From positions 1-14,218 of the forward strand of contig CAAGEB010000174.1 of the NCBI GenBank assembly GCA_900768705.1: 14,218 nucleotides of DNA, given 5' to 3'. A program made the position numbers and the translations under genes. Source of the DNA: Oscillospiraceae bacterium (lineage in GTDB: Bacteria > Bacillota > Clostridia > Oscillospirales > Ruminococcaceae). This document shows, in pieces, positions 7,110-14,183 of the stretch. The notes below the pieces were generated by a model. The model was not told the origin of the DNA. It saw nothing but the letters and a program-made list of their open reading frames with translations, and searched no databases. How positions within the stretch are numbered: the first letter of the stretch is position 1; each line of letters opens with the position of its first letter.

Positions 7110-7822
7110 ATGAAAATATCCTTAAAGATGTGTTGGCAGAAATATACGAAGAGGAAATTTCAGCTCTGGATAACCTGCCGCAATTCAAAACCTCGCTGCG
7201 TCATAGGATTGTTATGAAACATATATTTTCTTTATTTGAAAAAAACAAGCGTAAATCTGTGAATGCTCCGCCTCAAATTGTTGATTCACAGCAAAAATCT
7301 TTGAGATTAAGAAACAGATTGGTTTTAATTATTGCCTTAATAATATGTGCTGCACTGCTAACAGGCTTTATTGTTGTTTTTGTATCAAAAAATTTTAGTG
7401 GAACTGTGTATGGTGATAATACACATCTTTTTGCTGTTAACATCGAAAGCTGTCCGACAACAATTGAGCATAAATATTATCTTCCTGACTTGCCAAAAGG
7501 ATTTGAGTTAATCGAATCCGATTCATCGTCATTTGATGTTTACACCCTTTACTTAAATAATGAAACGAAACAGACTATAACTCTTTCTCAATATACAAAG
7601 AACCACTTTAAGCCGCATTACGACACTGAACACCATAATTTTGAGGATGTTGAAATTAACAGTCACAGCGGATTGTGTATTGATTTAAGTGATGATGAGC
7701 ACTTCTGTTCAATGGTGATCTGGGATAATGATGATTACATATTAGAATTGTTTGGCGATTTGCCCAAAAATCAACTTGCTGAATTGGCTAAAACTCCCGA
7801 AGTTTTAGAAAATATGAAATGA
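7106..7822 (+). CDS. Membrane-anchored DUF4367-like protein, probable anti-sigma partner
   Basis: This 238-residue single-pass membrane protein overlaps the sigma gene by 4 bases. The cytoplasmic part (1-70) is helical and charged and would hold the sigma factor. The membrane segment is about 71-94. The outer part (about 95-238) resembles the DUF4367 domain found beside Clostridia and Bacillus ECF sigma factors: YYLPDLPKGFELIESD, an aromatic strand region VYTLYLNNETKQTITLSQY, and a C-terminal LPKNQLAELAKTPEVL helix. It lacks the HxxxCxxC zinc motif of ZAS anti-sigma factors, so the mechanism would differ. The anti-sigma role is inferred from gene order and topology. Other possibilities are a sensor or a cell-surface effector. 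The gene is AT-rich compared with dapL. Confidence 0.72.
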   Translation: MNENILKDVLAEIYEEEISALDNLPQFKTSLRHRIVMKHIFSLFEKNKRKSVNAPPQIVDSQQKSLRLRNRLVLIIALIICAALLTGFIVVFVSKNFSGTVYGDNTHLFAVNIESCPTTIEHKYYLPDLPKGFELIESDSSSFDVYTLYLNNETKQTITLSQYTKNHFKPHYDTEHHNFEDVEINSHSGLCIDLSDDEHFCSMVIWDNDDYILELFGDLPKNQLAELAKTPEVLENMK

Positions 7823-7906
7823 GGGATATCTTTTTATGTCCTAAAACAGATTACTTATATAGAGGGTGAAATAAATCCTCGAAAATAAGTGAAAGGAGAA
7901 ATAAAA

Positions 7907-8353
7907 ATGTATCTAAAGCGATTTTTTGTTTCTGTTATATTCGCAGTATGCTTGTGTGCAAGCTCTGGAATAACTGCTTCAGCGGAAACGGCTTCTGCAT
8001 ACTCACTTGTCGATGTTGCTTCTCCGTTTTATGATGTCGCTGACCAAGCATATTCCGAAATTGAAATTGTCGGGAATAAAGCAGATTGTGTAAGTCGAGC
8101 TTACGGAGATCAAATTGTCAAGATAACCGTTGAGCAAACTCTTGAAAAGTACAGCGGCTGGTTTTGGATATGGAACAATGTTGACGGTGCAAGCTGGACA
8201 AAAACGGTAAACACAAACACTATTCGTTTATCCAACACAAAATCCGGTCTGTCAAGCGGTACATATCGTCTGAAATCCGTTTTCATGCTGACAAGCTCAA
8301 GCGGCAAGACTGAAACTATCACGATTTACAGCGGTGAAAAGAAAATCGGCTGA
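7907..8353 (+). CDS. Small secreted protein of the sigma-factor operon
   Basis: This 148-residue protein has a clear signal peptide: MYLKRFF, a hydrophobic core to about residue 20, and likely cleavage after TASA (about 26). The frame is open from GTG 7889, but ATG 7907 follows AGGAG (7894-7898) with 8-base spacing. The mature part is rich in Ser, Thr and aromatic residues with alternating beta-type segments (IVKITVEQTLEKYSGWFWIW, then SGTYRLKSVFMLTSSSGKTETITIYSG). It resembles small Clostridia secreted proteins of the DUF6147 type; I recall this and cannot confirm it. No catalytic motif, LPXTG or lipobox is visible. It lies 84 bases after the DUF4367-like gene, so it may be read from the same transcript. 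Its role is unknown. Confidence 0.7.
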   Translation: MYLKRFFVSVIFAVCLCASSGITASAETASAYSLVDVASPFYDVADQAYSEIEIVGNKADCVSRAYGDQIVKITVEQTLEKYSGWFWIWNNVDGASWTKTVNTNTIRLSNTKSGLSSGTYRLKSVFMLTSSSGKTETITIYSGEKKIG

Positions 8354-8379
8354 ATAAGCTGATAGCAAATGCAGAACAA

Positions 8380-8400
8380 AGTAGAGATTAACCCTCTACT
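8380..8400 (+). other. Intercistronic hairpin between the two secreted-protein genes
   Basis: AGTAGAG (8380-8386) and CTCTACT (8394-8400) form 7-bp arms around a 7-base loop, just ahead of the GGAGG ribosome site of the next gene. There is no T-tract, so it may set mRNA stability or the relative expression of the flanking genes rather than terminate. Confidence 0.5.
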
Positions 8401-8422
8401 GCTAGAAATGGAGGAAATTTAA

Positions 8423-9034
8423 ATGAGAAAATCCAATCGTATCAAAGCAATGCTGATTAGCGCAACGATAATCGGCTCAACCATTGCCGTACCGGTATCC
8501 GCTTCTTCAATTGATGATAACGATTCCTTTACAGCGCTCAATGATGAGTTTATTGACATTAACGGGTATAACTGCCGATTGATAAACGGTGAGTATGTTA
8601 CTGTTGTTGATGGAGAGGAGTACATTGTTATTGAACTGGGAAACGGTAATTCTGACGGTATATCCGTATGTTCATTTACTCCCCCTTGGAATGGTGCAGA
8701 AATAGATGTATCCGATGGTACTGAATACCAGGCTTCTGTTGATCTTAATTCAGGCGATCACAAAGCAATATATTATACCGGTACCAGCAACCCGGATTTA
8801 AGTGCATACATTCGCACGGGGTTCTGGATTCCACAGACATACCACTTTAAGATTTACTCCTTTGATCAAGCGTTGGGATGGGTACTTCAAGTCGATACAA
8901 ATTTGATTTTAGGCAATGGCAGAAAATATCTGGTTACCGGAACAGGAGCGTATATTTTTGAGAAGTTTGCAATACAGATATCTGCCGAGAATAGCGGACA
9001 AAAACAGTTTAACTATTGGTTTGGAAAAGCTTAA
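8423..9034 (+). CDS. Secreted protein of unknown family
   Basis: This 203-residue protein has a signal peptide (MRKSNRIK, hydrophobic about 9-24, likely cleavage after PVSA near 27). The mature protein starts acidic (SSIDDNDSF). Residues 47-72 contain YNCRLINGEYVTVVDGEEYIVI, a compact beta-like segment. The C-terminal half is rich in aromatic residues and predicted strands (YHFKIYSFD, GWVLQVDTNLIL, YIFEKFAIQIS). It has one cysteine in each of two mature segments (about 49 and 82). No enzyme motif, lipobox or sorting signal is seen and I do not recognise the family. The ribosome site is GGAGG (8410-8414) with 8-base spacing. It is probably co-transcribed with the genes on both sides. Confidence 0.7.
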   Translation: MRKSNRIKAMLISATIIGSTIAVPVSASSIDDNDSFTALNDEFIDINGYNCRLINGEYVTVVDGEEYIVIELGNGNSDGISVCSFTPPWNGAEIDVSDGTEYQASVDLNSGDHKAIYYTGTSNPDLSAYIRTGFWIPQTYHFKIYSFDQALGWVLQVDTNLILGNGRKYLVTGTGAYIFEKFAIQISAENSGQKQFNYWFGKA

Positions 9035-9055
9035 CTCTGATGGGATTATAAGTAT

Positions 9056-9517
9056 ATGATGAAATATGAAAACAGATGGGAAATGCTGCGTTCGCTGTTT
9101 TTCCCTGTCATAACACTTTTATGGGGAGCCTCGTACCTTGTCATGGATTGCATTAGTACGGGACTTTCGGGACTGCGCATATTGTTTCTGTTTCCATACA
9201 TTGCAGGCATATTGGGCGGTATCCTTTCCATATTATTTACACTTTTTTTAGGCATAAATACCGGCAGATATTTTTTTAAAAGGCTGATGGTTTTAGGAAT
9301 TGTTTTCGTAATATATAAAGTAATTATGATGAGTATTTTAGGTGTGTATTTTATGGCTGCCGTGTCTATTGCGGCAGGAGTTGCAGCCATAATTTATCAG
9401 ATTTTGAAAATTCAGGACGAGGATACAACTTCAAAGGAACGAGCCGTTTTATTTCTTTCTGATCCAATCATCTATTGGATAGTATTTTGGCTAGTTTCTT
9501 GCATAGTTATGCGCTGA
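9056..9517 (+). CDS. Small polytopic membrane protein, unknown function
   Basis: This 153-residue protein has about five hydrophobic segments (roughly 12-32, 41-66, 76-93, 97-117, 133-151) and a charged loop at 118-130 (KIQDEDTTSKERA). It starts 21 bases after the preceding stop, with only a weak ribosome site (GGGA), and is the last gene before a strong terminator, so it completes the sigma-factor operon. ATG 9056 and ATG 9059 are both possible. No transporter motif is seen; it might be an accessory or immunity-like membrane protein for the exported products, but nothing in the sequence proves this. Confidence 0.65.
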   Translation: MMKYENRWEMLRSLFFPVITLLWGASYLVMDCISTGLSGLRILFLFPYIAGILGGILSILFTLFLGINTGRYFFKRLMVLGIVFVIYKVIMMSILGVYFMAAVSIAAGVAAIIYQILKIQDEDTTSKERAVLFLSDPIIYWIVFWLVSCIVMR

Positions 9518-9562
9518 AATCGATGTTATCGTTGAAATGGTAAAACAAGAAAAATATAACTG

Positions 9563-9598
9563 AACCCCCAAATCGCAGCAAATCGGTTTGGGGGTTTT
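9563..9598 (+). terminator. Terminator of the sigma-factor operon
   Basis: AACCCCCAAA (9563-9572) and TTTGGGGGTT (9587-9596) pair over 10 bp and run into TTTT, 46 bases after the last stop codon of the operon. Confidence 0.9.
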
Positions 9599-9664
9599 GC
9601 TAATCATACGGATATCCAAATATATCGTAAAGTTAGGTTGAAAATGTTATGGTAGTTTGACAAA

Positions 9665-9686
9665 CAAAAAAGTCCCTAAAAAGGGA
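9665..9686 (-). terminator. Weak terminator after the truncated tRNA-Leu
   Basis: On the minus strand TCCCT (complement of 9682-9686) pairs with AGGGA (complement of 9673-9677) around a T loop, followed by CTTTTTTG. With only 5 bp it is weak. It would end transcription that starts at the 9786-9814 promoter. Confidence 0.5.
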
Positions 9687-9729
9687 TTCAAAAAAATCAC
9701 ACTGTCGTAACTCAACCCTCAGCAAGCAA

Positions 9730-9753
9730 GTCTGCCAATTCCGCCACACCTGC
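9730..9753 (-). pseudogene. Truncated tRNA-Leu (5' 24 bases only)
   Basis: Read on the minus strand, 9753-9730 starts GCAGGTGTGGCGG and is identical over 24 bases to the 5' end of the intact tRNA-Leu at 6376-6353: acceptor 5' strand and D-arm as far as GGCAGAC. The next four of five upstream bases also match. After position 24 the similarity stops; no anticodon arm, variable arm or matching acceptor 3' strand follows, so it cannot be a working tRNA. It still has a complete promoter 33 bases upstream. It is either the outer half of an insertion site or a decayed paralogous tRNA gene. Confidence 0.85.
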
Positions 9754-9785
9754 ATATTTATCCGCCGCATTTCTGCAATTTTTGC

Positions 9786-9814
9786 ATTTTACCACACTTT
9801 ACGAATTTTGTCAA
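9786..9814 (-). promoter_or_regulatory. Promoter facing the truncated tRNA-Leu
   Basis: On the minus strand, TTGACA (9809-9814), a 17-bp spacer and TAAAAT (9786-9791). The distance from the -35 to the tRNA 5' end (61 bases) is nearly the same as at the intact gene (65), so this was probably a real tRNA promoter. Confidence 0.75.
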
Positions 9815-9869
9815 GGGGTTTTAAAGATTATTTTCGGAAAGGGGAAAATTCTTTTACTTTAGGTGGGTT

Positions 9870-9912
9870 AAAAATATACGGCTATCTTTCCGTTATCCGG
9901 AAAAATAGCCGT
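9870..9912 (-). terminator. Terminator of pyruvate kinase
   Basis: ACGGCTAT (9878-9885) pairs with ATAGCCGT (9905-9912), extended by inner TTTCCG/CGGAAA. On the minus strand it is followed by ATATTTTTAA, 21 bases after the pyk stop. Confidence 0.85.
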
Positions 9913-9933
9913 GGGTTTTACAAACATTGCGGT

Positions 9934-11694
9934 TTATCCTGCGGAAACAATTCCCTTATCGGAATCCATAGTCACCGCCGTTCCGCTGCGAAGAATCTGC
10001 GTTGCGTTTACGGCACCCACAATAACGGGAATATCAAGGGTCATTCCCACAATTGCGGCATGAGAATCAAAGCCGCCTTCTTCGGTGATTATTCCCGCTG
10101 CTGTTTTCAGCAGGGGCAAAATCTTGTTTGAAGTTCTGGGGATTACCAGAATCTGTCCCGACTCGAAGCGGTCGAGAGCCTCCCTCTCCGTTCTCGCCAC
10201 GCACACGGGAGCAGTGGCAGTGCATTTGGTAACGCCTGTTCCCGTTACCAGCACATCGCCGACGATATGCACCTTCATAAGATTTGTGGTTCCCGAAACT
10301 CCTAATGGTACACCCGCCGTAATTACTGTCAGATCCCCGTTTTTCAGCAGACCTGCCTGAACCGCCTTTTCCACCGCCTGATGAATAAGGTCATCGGTGT
10401 TGGTCATAGTTTCCTCTGCCATAAGCGGAATTACACCCCATGAGAGAGCCATCTGCCGCCATGTTACCTCGCTGGTGGTGCAGGAGATTATCGGACACTC
10501 CGGACGGTAACGGGAAATCATGCGTGCGGTGGTTCCCGTTTTGGTTACGGTAATGATTGCGGTTGCGCCAAGATCCATTGCCGCACTTACCGTTGCGTGG
10601 GAGATTGCTGCAGAGACATTAACGCTGTCCCGTATCTCCTGCTTATAGAAACGCTTCTTGTAGTCAATCGCCTTTTCTGTGGTCTGGGCAATCAGTGCCA
10701 TGGTCTTTACTGCCTCTACGGGATGCTCGCCGGCGGCGGTTTCTCCCGAAAGCATAATTGCGCTTGTGCCGTCATAAATTGCGTTCGCCACATCCGTTGT
10801 TTCCGCTCTGGTGGGACGGGGATTGTGAATCATACTTTCCAGCATTTGCGTTGCGGTGATAACCTGCTTATTGGCATTATAACCCTTTTTGATAAGCATT
10901 TTCTGGAGCCTTGGAATTTCCTCGAAGGGAATTTCAACACCCATATCGCCTCTGGCTACCATTATTCCGTCTGACACACGGAGAATATCGTCTATGTTTT
11001 TTACGCCCTCGCCGTTTTCGATTTTGGCAATTATTCGGATATCGCTTCTGCCCTCCTCCTCAAGAATTTTGCGGATAGAAAGCACATCCTCGGCGCAGGT
11101 TACAAAGGAAGCGGCTATAAAGTCGAAGCTCTCCCGTGCTGCGAAACGAATATCTGAAATATCAACCTCGGAAAGGTAAGGCATCGAGAGCTTTACACCC
11201 GGAATATTTACCCCCTTGTTGTCGGAAAGAATTCCGCCGTTCAGCACAACGCATACTATCTCCGCCGTACCGTCGGAATTGCGTACAATGTCCGTACAGC
11301 GGACAGACACATTTCCGTCGTCGATAAGAATGGTGGTTCCCACATCAATATCATCGGGGAGGTTTTTGTAGGAAATGGAAACACGGGTACTGTCGCCCTC
11401 TATGTCGGCTGTGGTGAGGATAAAGCTGTCTCCGGTCTTTATCTCCACCTTCTTTTTGTCCTTGAATTTCTTCAGACGAACCTCCGGACCTTTTGTGTCC
11501 AGCAGGGAAGCAACGGGCTTTCCCAGCTCCTTTGCTATTCTCACCACACGATCGTGGGCGATTTTGTGACTTTCATGGGTGCCGTGGGAAAAGTTCTGAC
11601 GGGCAACATCCATGCCGTTTTCCATCAGCAGACGAAGCACTTCGTCGGACTCCGTTGCGGGTCCCAGTGTGCAAACTATTTTTGTTCTCCTCAT
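9934..11694 (-). CDS. pyk: Pyruvate kinase with C-terminal PEP-utiliser domain
   Basis: This cytosolic enzyme transfers phosphate from phosphoenolpyruvate to ADP, giving pyruvate and ATP, the last step of glycolysis. At 586 residues it is longer than the usual 470 because of an extra domain. The barrel (1-70 and 171-345) carries R32 in ARQNFSHG, LDTKGPEVR (65-73), catalytic K224 in AKIENGEG, MVARGDMGVE (245-254) and TATQMLESM (280-288). The B lid domain is about 71-170 and the C regulatory domain about 355-475. Residues about 490-586 match the PEP-utilising mobile domain, with GGFDSHAAIVG (540-550), as in Geobacillus pyruvate kinase. All key residues are present. ATG 11694 follows AAAGGAG with 5-base spacing. 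It has its own promoter and terminator, so it is monocistronic. Confidence 0.97.
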   Translation of the reverse strand: MRRTKIVCTLGPATESDEVLRLLMENGMDVARQNFSHGTHESHKIAHDRVVRIAKELGKPVASLLDTKGPEVRLKKFKDKKKVEIKTGDSFILTTADIEGDSTRVSISYKNLPDDIDVGTTILIDDGNVSVRCTDIVRNSDGTAEIVCVVLNGGILSDNKGVNIPGVKLSMPYLSEVDISDIRFAARESFDFIAASFVTCAEDVLSIRKILEEEGRSDIRIIAKIENGEGVKNIDDILRVSDGIMVARGDMGVEIPFEEIPRLQKMLIKKGYNANKQVITATQMLESMIHNPRPTRAETTDVANAIYDGTSAIMLSGETAAGEHPVEAVKTMALIAQTTEKAIDYKKRFYKQEIRDSVNVSAAISHATVSAAMDLGATAIITVTKTGTTARMISRYRPECPIISCTTSEVTWRQMALSWGVIPLMAEETMTNTDDLIHQAVEKAVQAGLLKNGDLTVITAGVPLGVSGTTNLMKVHIVGDVLVTGTGVTKCTATAPVCVARTEREALDRFESGQILVIPRTSNKILPLLKTAAGIITEEGGFDSHAAIVGMTLDIPVIVGAVNATQILRSGTAVTMDSDKGIVSAG

Positions 11695-11732
11695 ATTGTC
11701 TCCTTTGTTTCGGGTTTTGTTATTTACCTATT

Positions 11733-11761
11733 ATTATAACCGAAAAGAGCCGTTTTTGCAA
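11733..11761 (-). promoter_or_regulatory. Probable pyk promoter
   Basis: On the minus strand TATAAT (11733-11738) lies 17 bp after TTGCAA (11756-11761). The -10 is perfect and the -35 matches TTGACA at four of six positions. The start would be about 30 bases before the pyk ATG. Confidence 0.65.
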
Positions 11762-11855
11762 TAGGCTTTACGAAAAATTTACACTCCGGCTTTCCGATGA
11801 AACAATGCAAAGCAGGGTGGTAGGGAAAGGGGAGATAAAAAGGGTACAGAGTACC

Positions 11856-11874
11856 TCCCTATCAGTGTTAGAAA
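11856..11874 (+). other. Sequence resembling the Tn10 tet operator
   Basis: TCCCTATCAGTGTTAGAAA differs from the known tetO2 operator TCCCTATCAGTGATAGAGA at only two of 19 positions. Its core CTATCAGTGTTAG is a 13-base inverted repeat with one mismatch. Directly upstream is the small hairpin GGTAC-AGA-GTACC (11843-11855). No tetracycline gene is near. It may be a chance match or a site for some TetR-family protein. Confidence 0.35.
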
Positions 11875-11878
11875 AGCA

Positions 11879-11931
11879 CAATCTTATTACAGACTAACCG
11901 ACATTGCAATGTACTGTTGTGATAAGGCGGC
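11879..11931 (+). repeat. Interspersed intergenic repeat, copy C (shorter, diverged)
   Basis: CAATCTTATTAC (11879-11890) matches copy A at 11 of 12 bases. ATTGCAATGTAC (11903-11914) is identical to copy B, and TGTTG followed by GCGGCGG matches the hairpin end of copy A. The block CTTACAGGCAC is partly deleted. It lies between the pyk and EAL-gene promoters, in a 415-base gap (11695-12108) that otherwise holds only those promoters and the tetO-like site. Confidence 0.45.
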
Positions 11932-11984
11932 GGAGGCTTTTTTATGCAATATGTACAATAAAAGGGCGTCCGGGAATAAAGTGG

Positions 11985-12013
11985 TTGACAATCAGGAGAA
12001 CATTTGATATAAT
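11985..12013 (+). promoter_or_regulatory. Promoter of the EAL-domain gene
   Basis: TTGACA (11985-11990), a 17-bp spacer and TATAAT (12008-12013), a perfect consensus. The leader is about 90 bases, AT-rich, with a tandem CAATGACG (12078-12085, 12087-12094) just before the ribosome site. I see no c-di-GMP riboswitch features in it. Confidence 0.9.
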
Positions 12014-12108
12014 ATAGATACAAGTGCATAAATATATATAAATTCAATAAATTCTTTTGTTTATTTTGCTATAATGTCAATGACGACAATGACGGGGAGG
12101 GAAGCAAA

Positions 12109-14043
12109 ATGGTAATGAAAAACATCTCCTTTGATATTGCTACGCTTATTCTGCTTTGCTTTCTGGTAGTTTCAATTATTCTCCGGAAGATGACAAGCGG
12201 TATTTCCAACAGAATTTTCCTCACTGCGGCTCTGGCTTCAATGCTTTCCACCTGCTTTGACTTGTTTTCTGCGTATGCCGATTCACTGCCCGATCCCGAC
12301 CCGGCAATGGTTTATATAGCGCATATCGGGTATCTGGCGATACATAATTTTCAGGCTCCGCTGCAGGTGTTGTTTATTGTAAGTCTGACCGATACCTGGC
12401 ACAAGCTCAGAAAGAATATATTTATGAATGTTCTGCTGTTTGTGCCGTATGCGGTAACTTTTGTACTGCTGGCAACCACGCCGATTACGGGACTTATTTT
12501 TACCGCAGATCCTCATTACAGCCATGGCAGTCTATTCATAACGGTATATGTCTGCTTTGTTCTGTATATATTTTTTGACTTATGGTATATTATACGCTAT
12601 TTTAAACAATTAGGAATTCATAAAACCCTTGCTTTGCTGTCAATTTCCGCATTTGTGCTGATTGCGGCGGTGGTTCACATACTGTTCCCGACGCAGCAGC
12701 TGGAATGTTTTGCAGTGGCGATGTCGTTGTTTACAATCAGCGTGACGATACAGCGTCCGGAGGACTTTATAGACAGCTTTACCGGTCTTATGAAGCACAG
12801 TGCCTATGCCGGACACTCAAAGCGTTCCTATGAAAACGGCAAGCACTGGAATGTGGTAATGCTCAATATCGGAAATTTTATTTCTGTTCAGTCTATGATA
12901 GGCTATGAGCTTTCACGGGAGCTTCTGAAAATTGTCGCCGACAAAATACGGCTTCTCAACCGCCGTCTCGGGAAAAAGGGAGCTATGTATTACCTTGACC
13001 TGGGACGATACAGAGTGGTATTCTCGGATCAGGACAGGTACACTGCAGAGCAGTTTGCTCAGCATATCACAAACGAGCTGAAGCTGAAAATCCGCTGCGC
13101 CAATTTTGATGTGGGACTTACTCCCTGCGTTGTTCTGGCACGCTGTCCCGAGGAAATTGAAAGCTTTAAATCACTGATGGCGTTCGGGTCTAATTTCCAT
13201 GAAACCATTCCCTACAGCGGCAAGGTAATGCAGGCTGCCGAGGTATATAATCCAAGGGATTTTGCAATCCGAAATGACATTGACGCCATTATTGACAGAG
13301 CTTTGGAAAACGAAAGCTTCCGTGTTTATTATCAGCCTATATATTCCGTTTCGAGCGGGAAATTCGTTTCTGCGGAAGCACTTCTGCGGCTTAAAGACGA
13401 GGAACACGGCTTTATTTCTCCCGAAATCCTTATACCTGCCGCCGAAAAGAACGGTGCAATTATCCGTATCGGTGATTTTGTTCTGGAGGAAGTCTGCCGT
13501 TTTATTGCGGGTCCGAAGTTCAAGCAGCTGGGCCTTGAGTATATAGAAGTAAATTTATCTGTTGCTCAATGTATGCACGCCGATATGGCGGACAAAATAA
13601 TCAATATCACAAAGAGATTTGGAATTTCGCCCTCTTCCATTAATCTGGAAATTACCGAAACCGCCGCTTCTTTTGCGCAGAATGTTATGACGGAAAATCT
13701 TAACAAGCTTTCCCGTGCAGGTTTTACATTCTCGCTTGACGATTTCGGAACGGGCTATTCCAATCTGAAAAGGGTTATATCTATACCTTTGAAAATAGTC
13801 AAGCTGGATAAATCCTTCGTGGACGAGCAGAATAACCCCAAAATGTGGATTATTATGCAGAATACCGTAAAAATGATCAAGGATATGAATATGGAGATTG
13901 TGGTGGAGGGCATTGAAACCAAAGAAATGGTGGAGGCGTTCTCCGAGCTTGAATGTGATTTTATTCAGGGCTATTTTTTCTCCAAACCCATTTGCACGGA
14001 GGACTTTGTGAAGTTTATTTCCGACAGTCTGACTACGACTTAA
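12109..14043 (+). CDS. Membrane EAL-domain c-di-GMP phosphodiesterase with degenerate GGDEF
   Basis: This 644-residue protein probably hydrolyses the second messenger c-di-GMP at the inner face of the membrane. Residues 1-212 hold about six or seven membrane segments, a likely sensor resembling the 7TM-type modules of such proteins. Residues about 220-370 align with a GGDEF domain, but the signature is replaced by LDLGRYRVVF (296-305), so it should not make c-di-GMP. The EAL domain (about 388-640) keeps every expected catalytic residue: E423 in SAEALLRL, N482 in EVNLS, E514 in LEITET, D544-D545 in LDDFGTGYSN, K565 in KLDKSFV, E600 in VEGIET and Q620 in QGYFFSKP. ATG 12109 follows GGGGAGGG. 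It is monocistronic. The input signal is unknown. Confidence 0.93.
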   Translation: MVMKNISFDIATLILLCFLVVSIILRKMTSGISNRIFLTAALASMLSTCFDLFSAYADSLPDPDPAMVYIAHIGYLAIHNFQAPLQVLFIVSLTDTWHKLRKNIFMNVLLFVPYAVTFVLLATTPITGLIFTADPHYSHGSLFITVYVCFVLYIFFDLWYIIRYFKQLGIHKTLALLSISAFVLIAAVVHILFPTQQLECFAVAMSLFTISVTIQRPEDFIDSFTGLMKHSAYAGHSKRSYENGKHWNVVMLNIGNFISVQSMIGYELSRELLKIVADKIRLLNRRLGKKGAMYYLDLGRYRVVFSDQDRYTAEQFAQHITNELKLKIRCANFDVGLTPCVVLARCPEEIESFKSLMAFGSNFHETIPYSGKVMQAAEVYNPRDFAIRNDIDAIIDRALENESFRVYYQPIYSVSSGKFVSAEALLRLKDEEHGFISPEILIPAAEKNGAIIRIGDFVLEEVCRFIAGPKFKQLGLEYIEVNLSVAQCMHADMADKIINITKRFGISPSSINLEITETAASFAQNVMTENLNKLSRAGFTFSLDDFGTGYSNLKRVISIPLKIVKLDKSFVDEQNNPKMWIIMQNTVKMIKDMNMEIVVEGIETKEMVEAFSELECDFIQGYFFSKPICTEDFVKFISDSLTTT

Positions 14044-14055
14044 CAAACCGTTTTT

Positions 14056-14166
14056 TCAACCCGGGAGAGCCGGGAGGTAATTCCCAACGGGCGGCAAGCC
14101 GCTTTTTCCCAACGGTACATTGCAATGCGGATTGGTCTGTGGCTGTAAGGTAATAAATCTGCACAG
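14056..14166 (-). repeat. Interspersed intergenic repeat, copy B
   Basis: This is the inverted counterpart of copy A. TCAACCCGG (14056-14064), AATTCCCAAC (14079-14088), GTACATTGCAAT (14115-14126), TTGGTCTGTG and CTGTAAGGTAAT (14143-14154) occur in the same order as in the reverse complement of 141-228. Copy B carries an extra piece of about 25 bases with a GCGGC/GCCGC hairpin and a second TTCCCAAC, as if that part were duplicated. The arms GGTCTGTG/CACAGACC at one end (about 14134-14169) also pair. It follows the EAL gene, where no ordinary T-tract terminator is seen. Confidence 0.6.
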
Positions 14167-14183
14167 ACCAGAATTGTCTTTTC

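Noticed and set aside
9601..9729. Full second tRNA-Leu (for example anticodon GAG) at 9680-9753
   Set aside because: A CTGAGGG string could mimic a loop, but the flanking bases do not pair and no acceptor 3' strand or T-arm is present beyond the first 24 bases.
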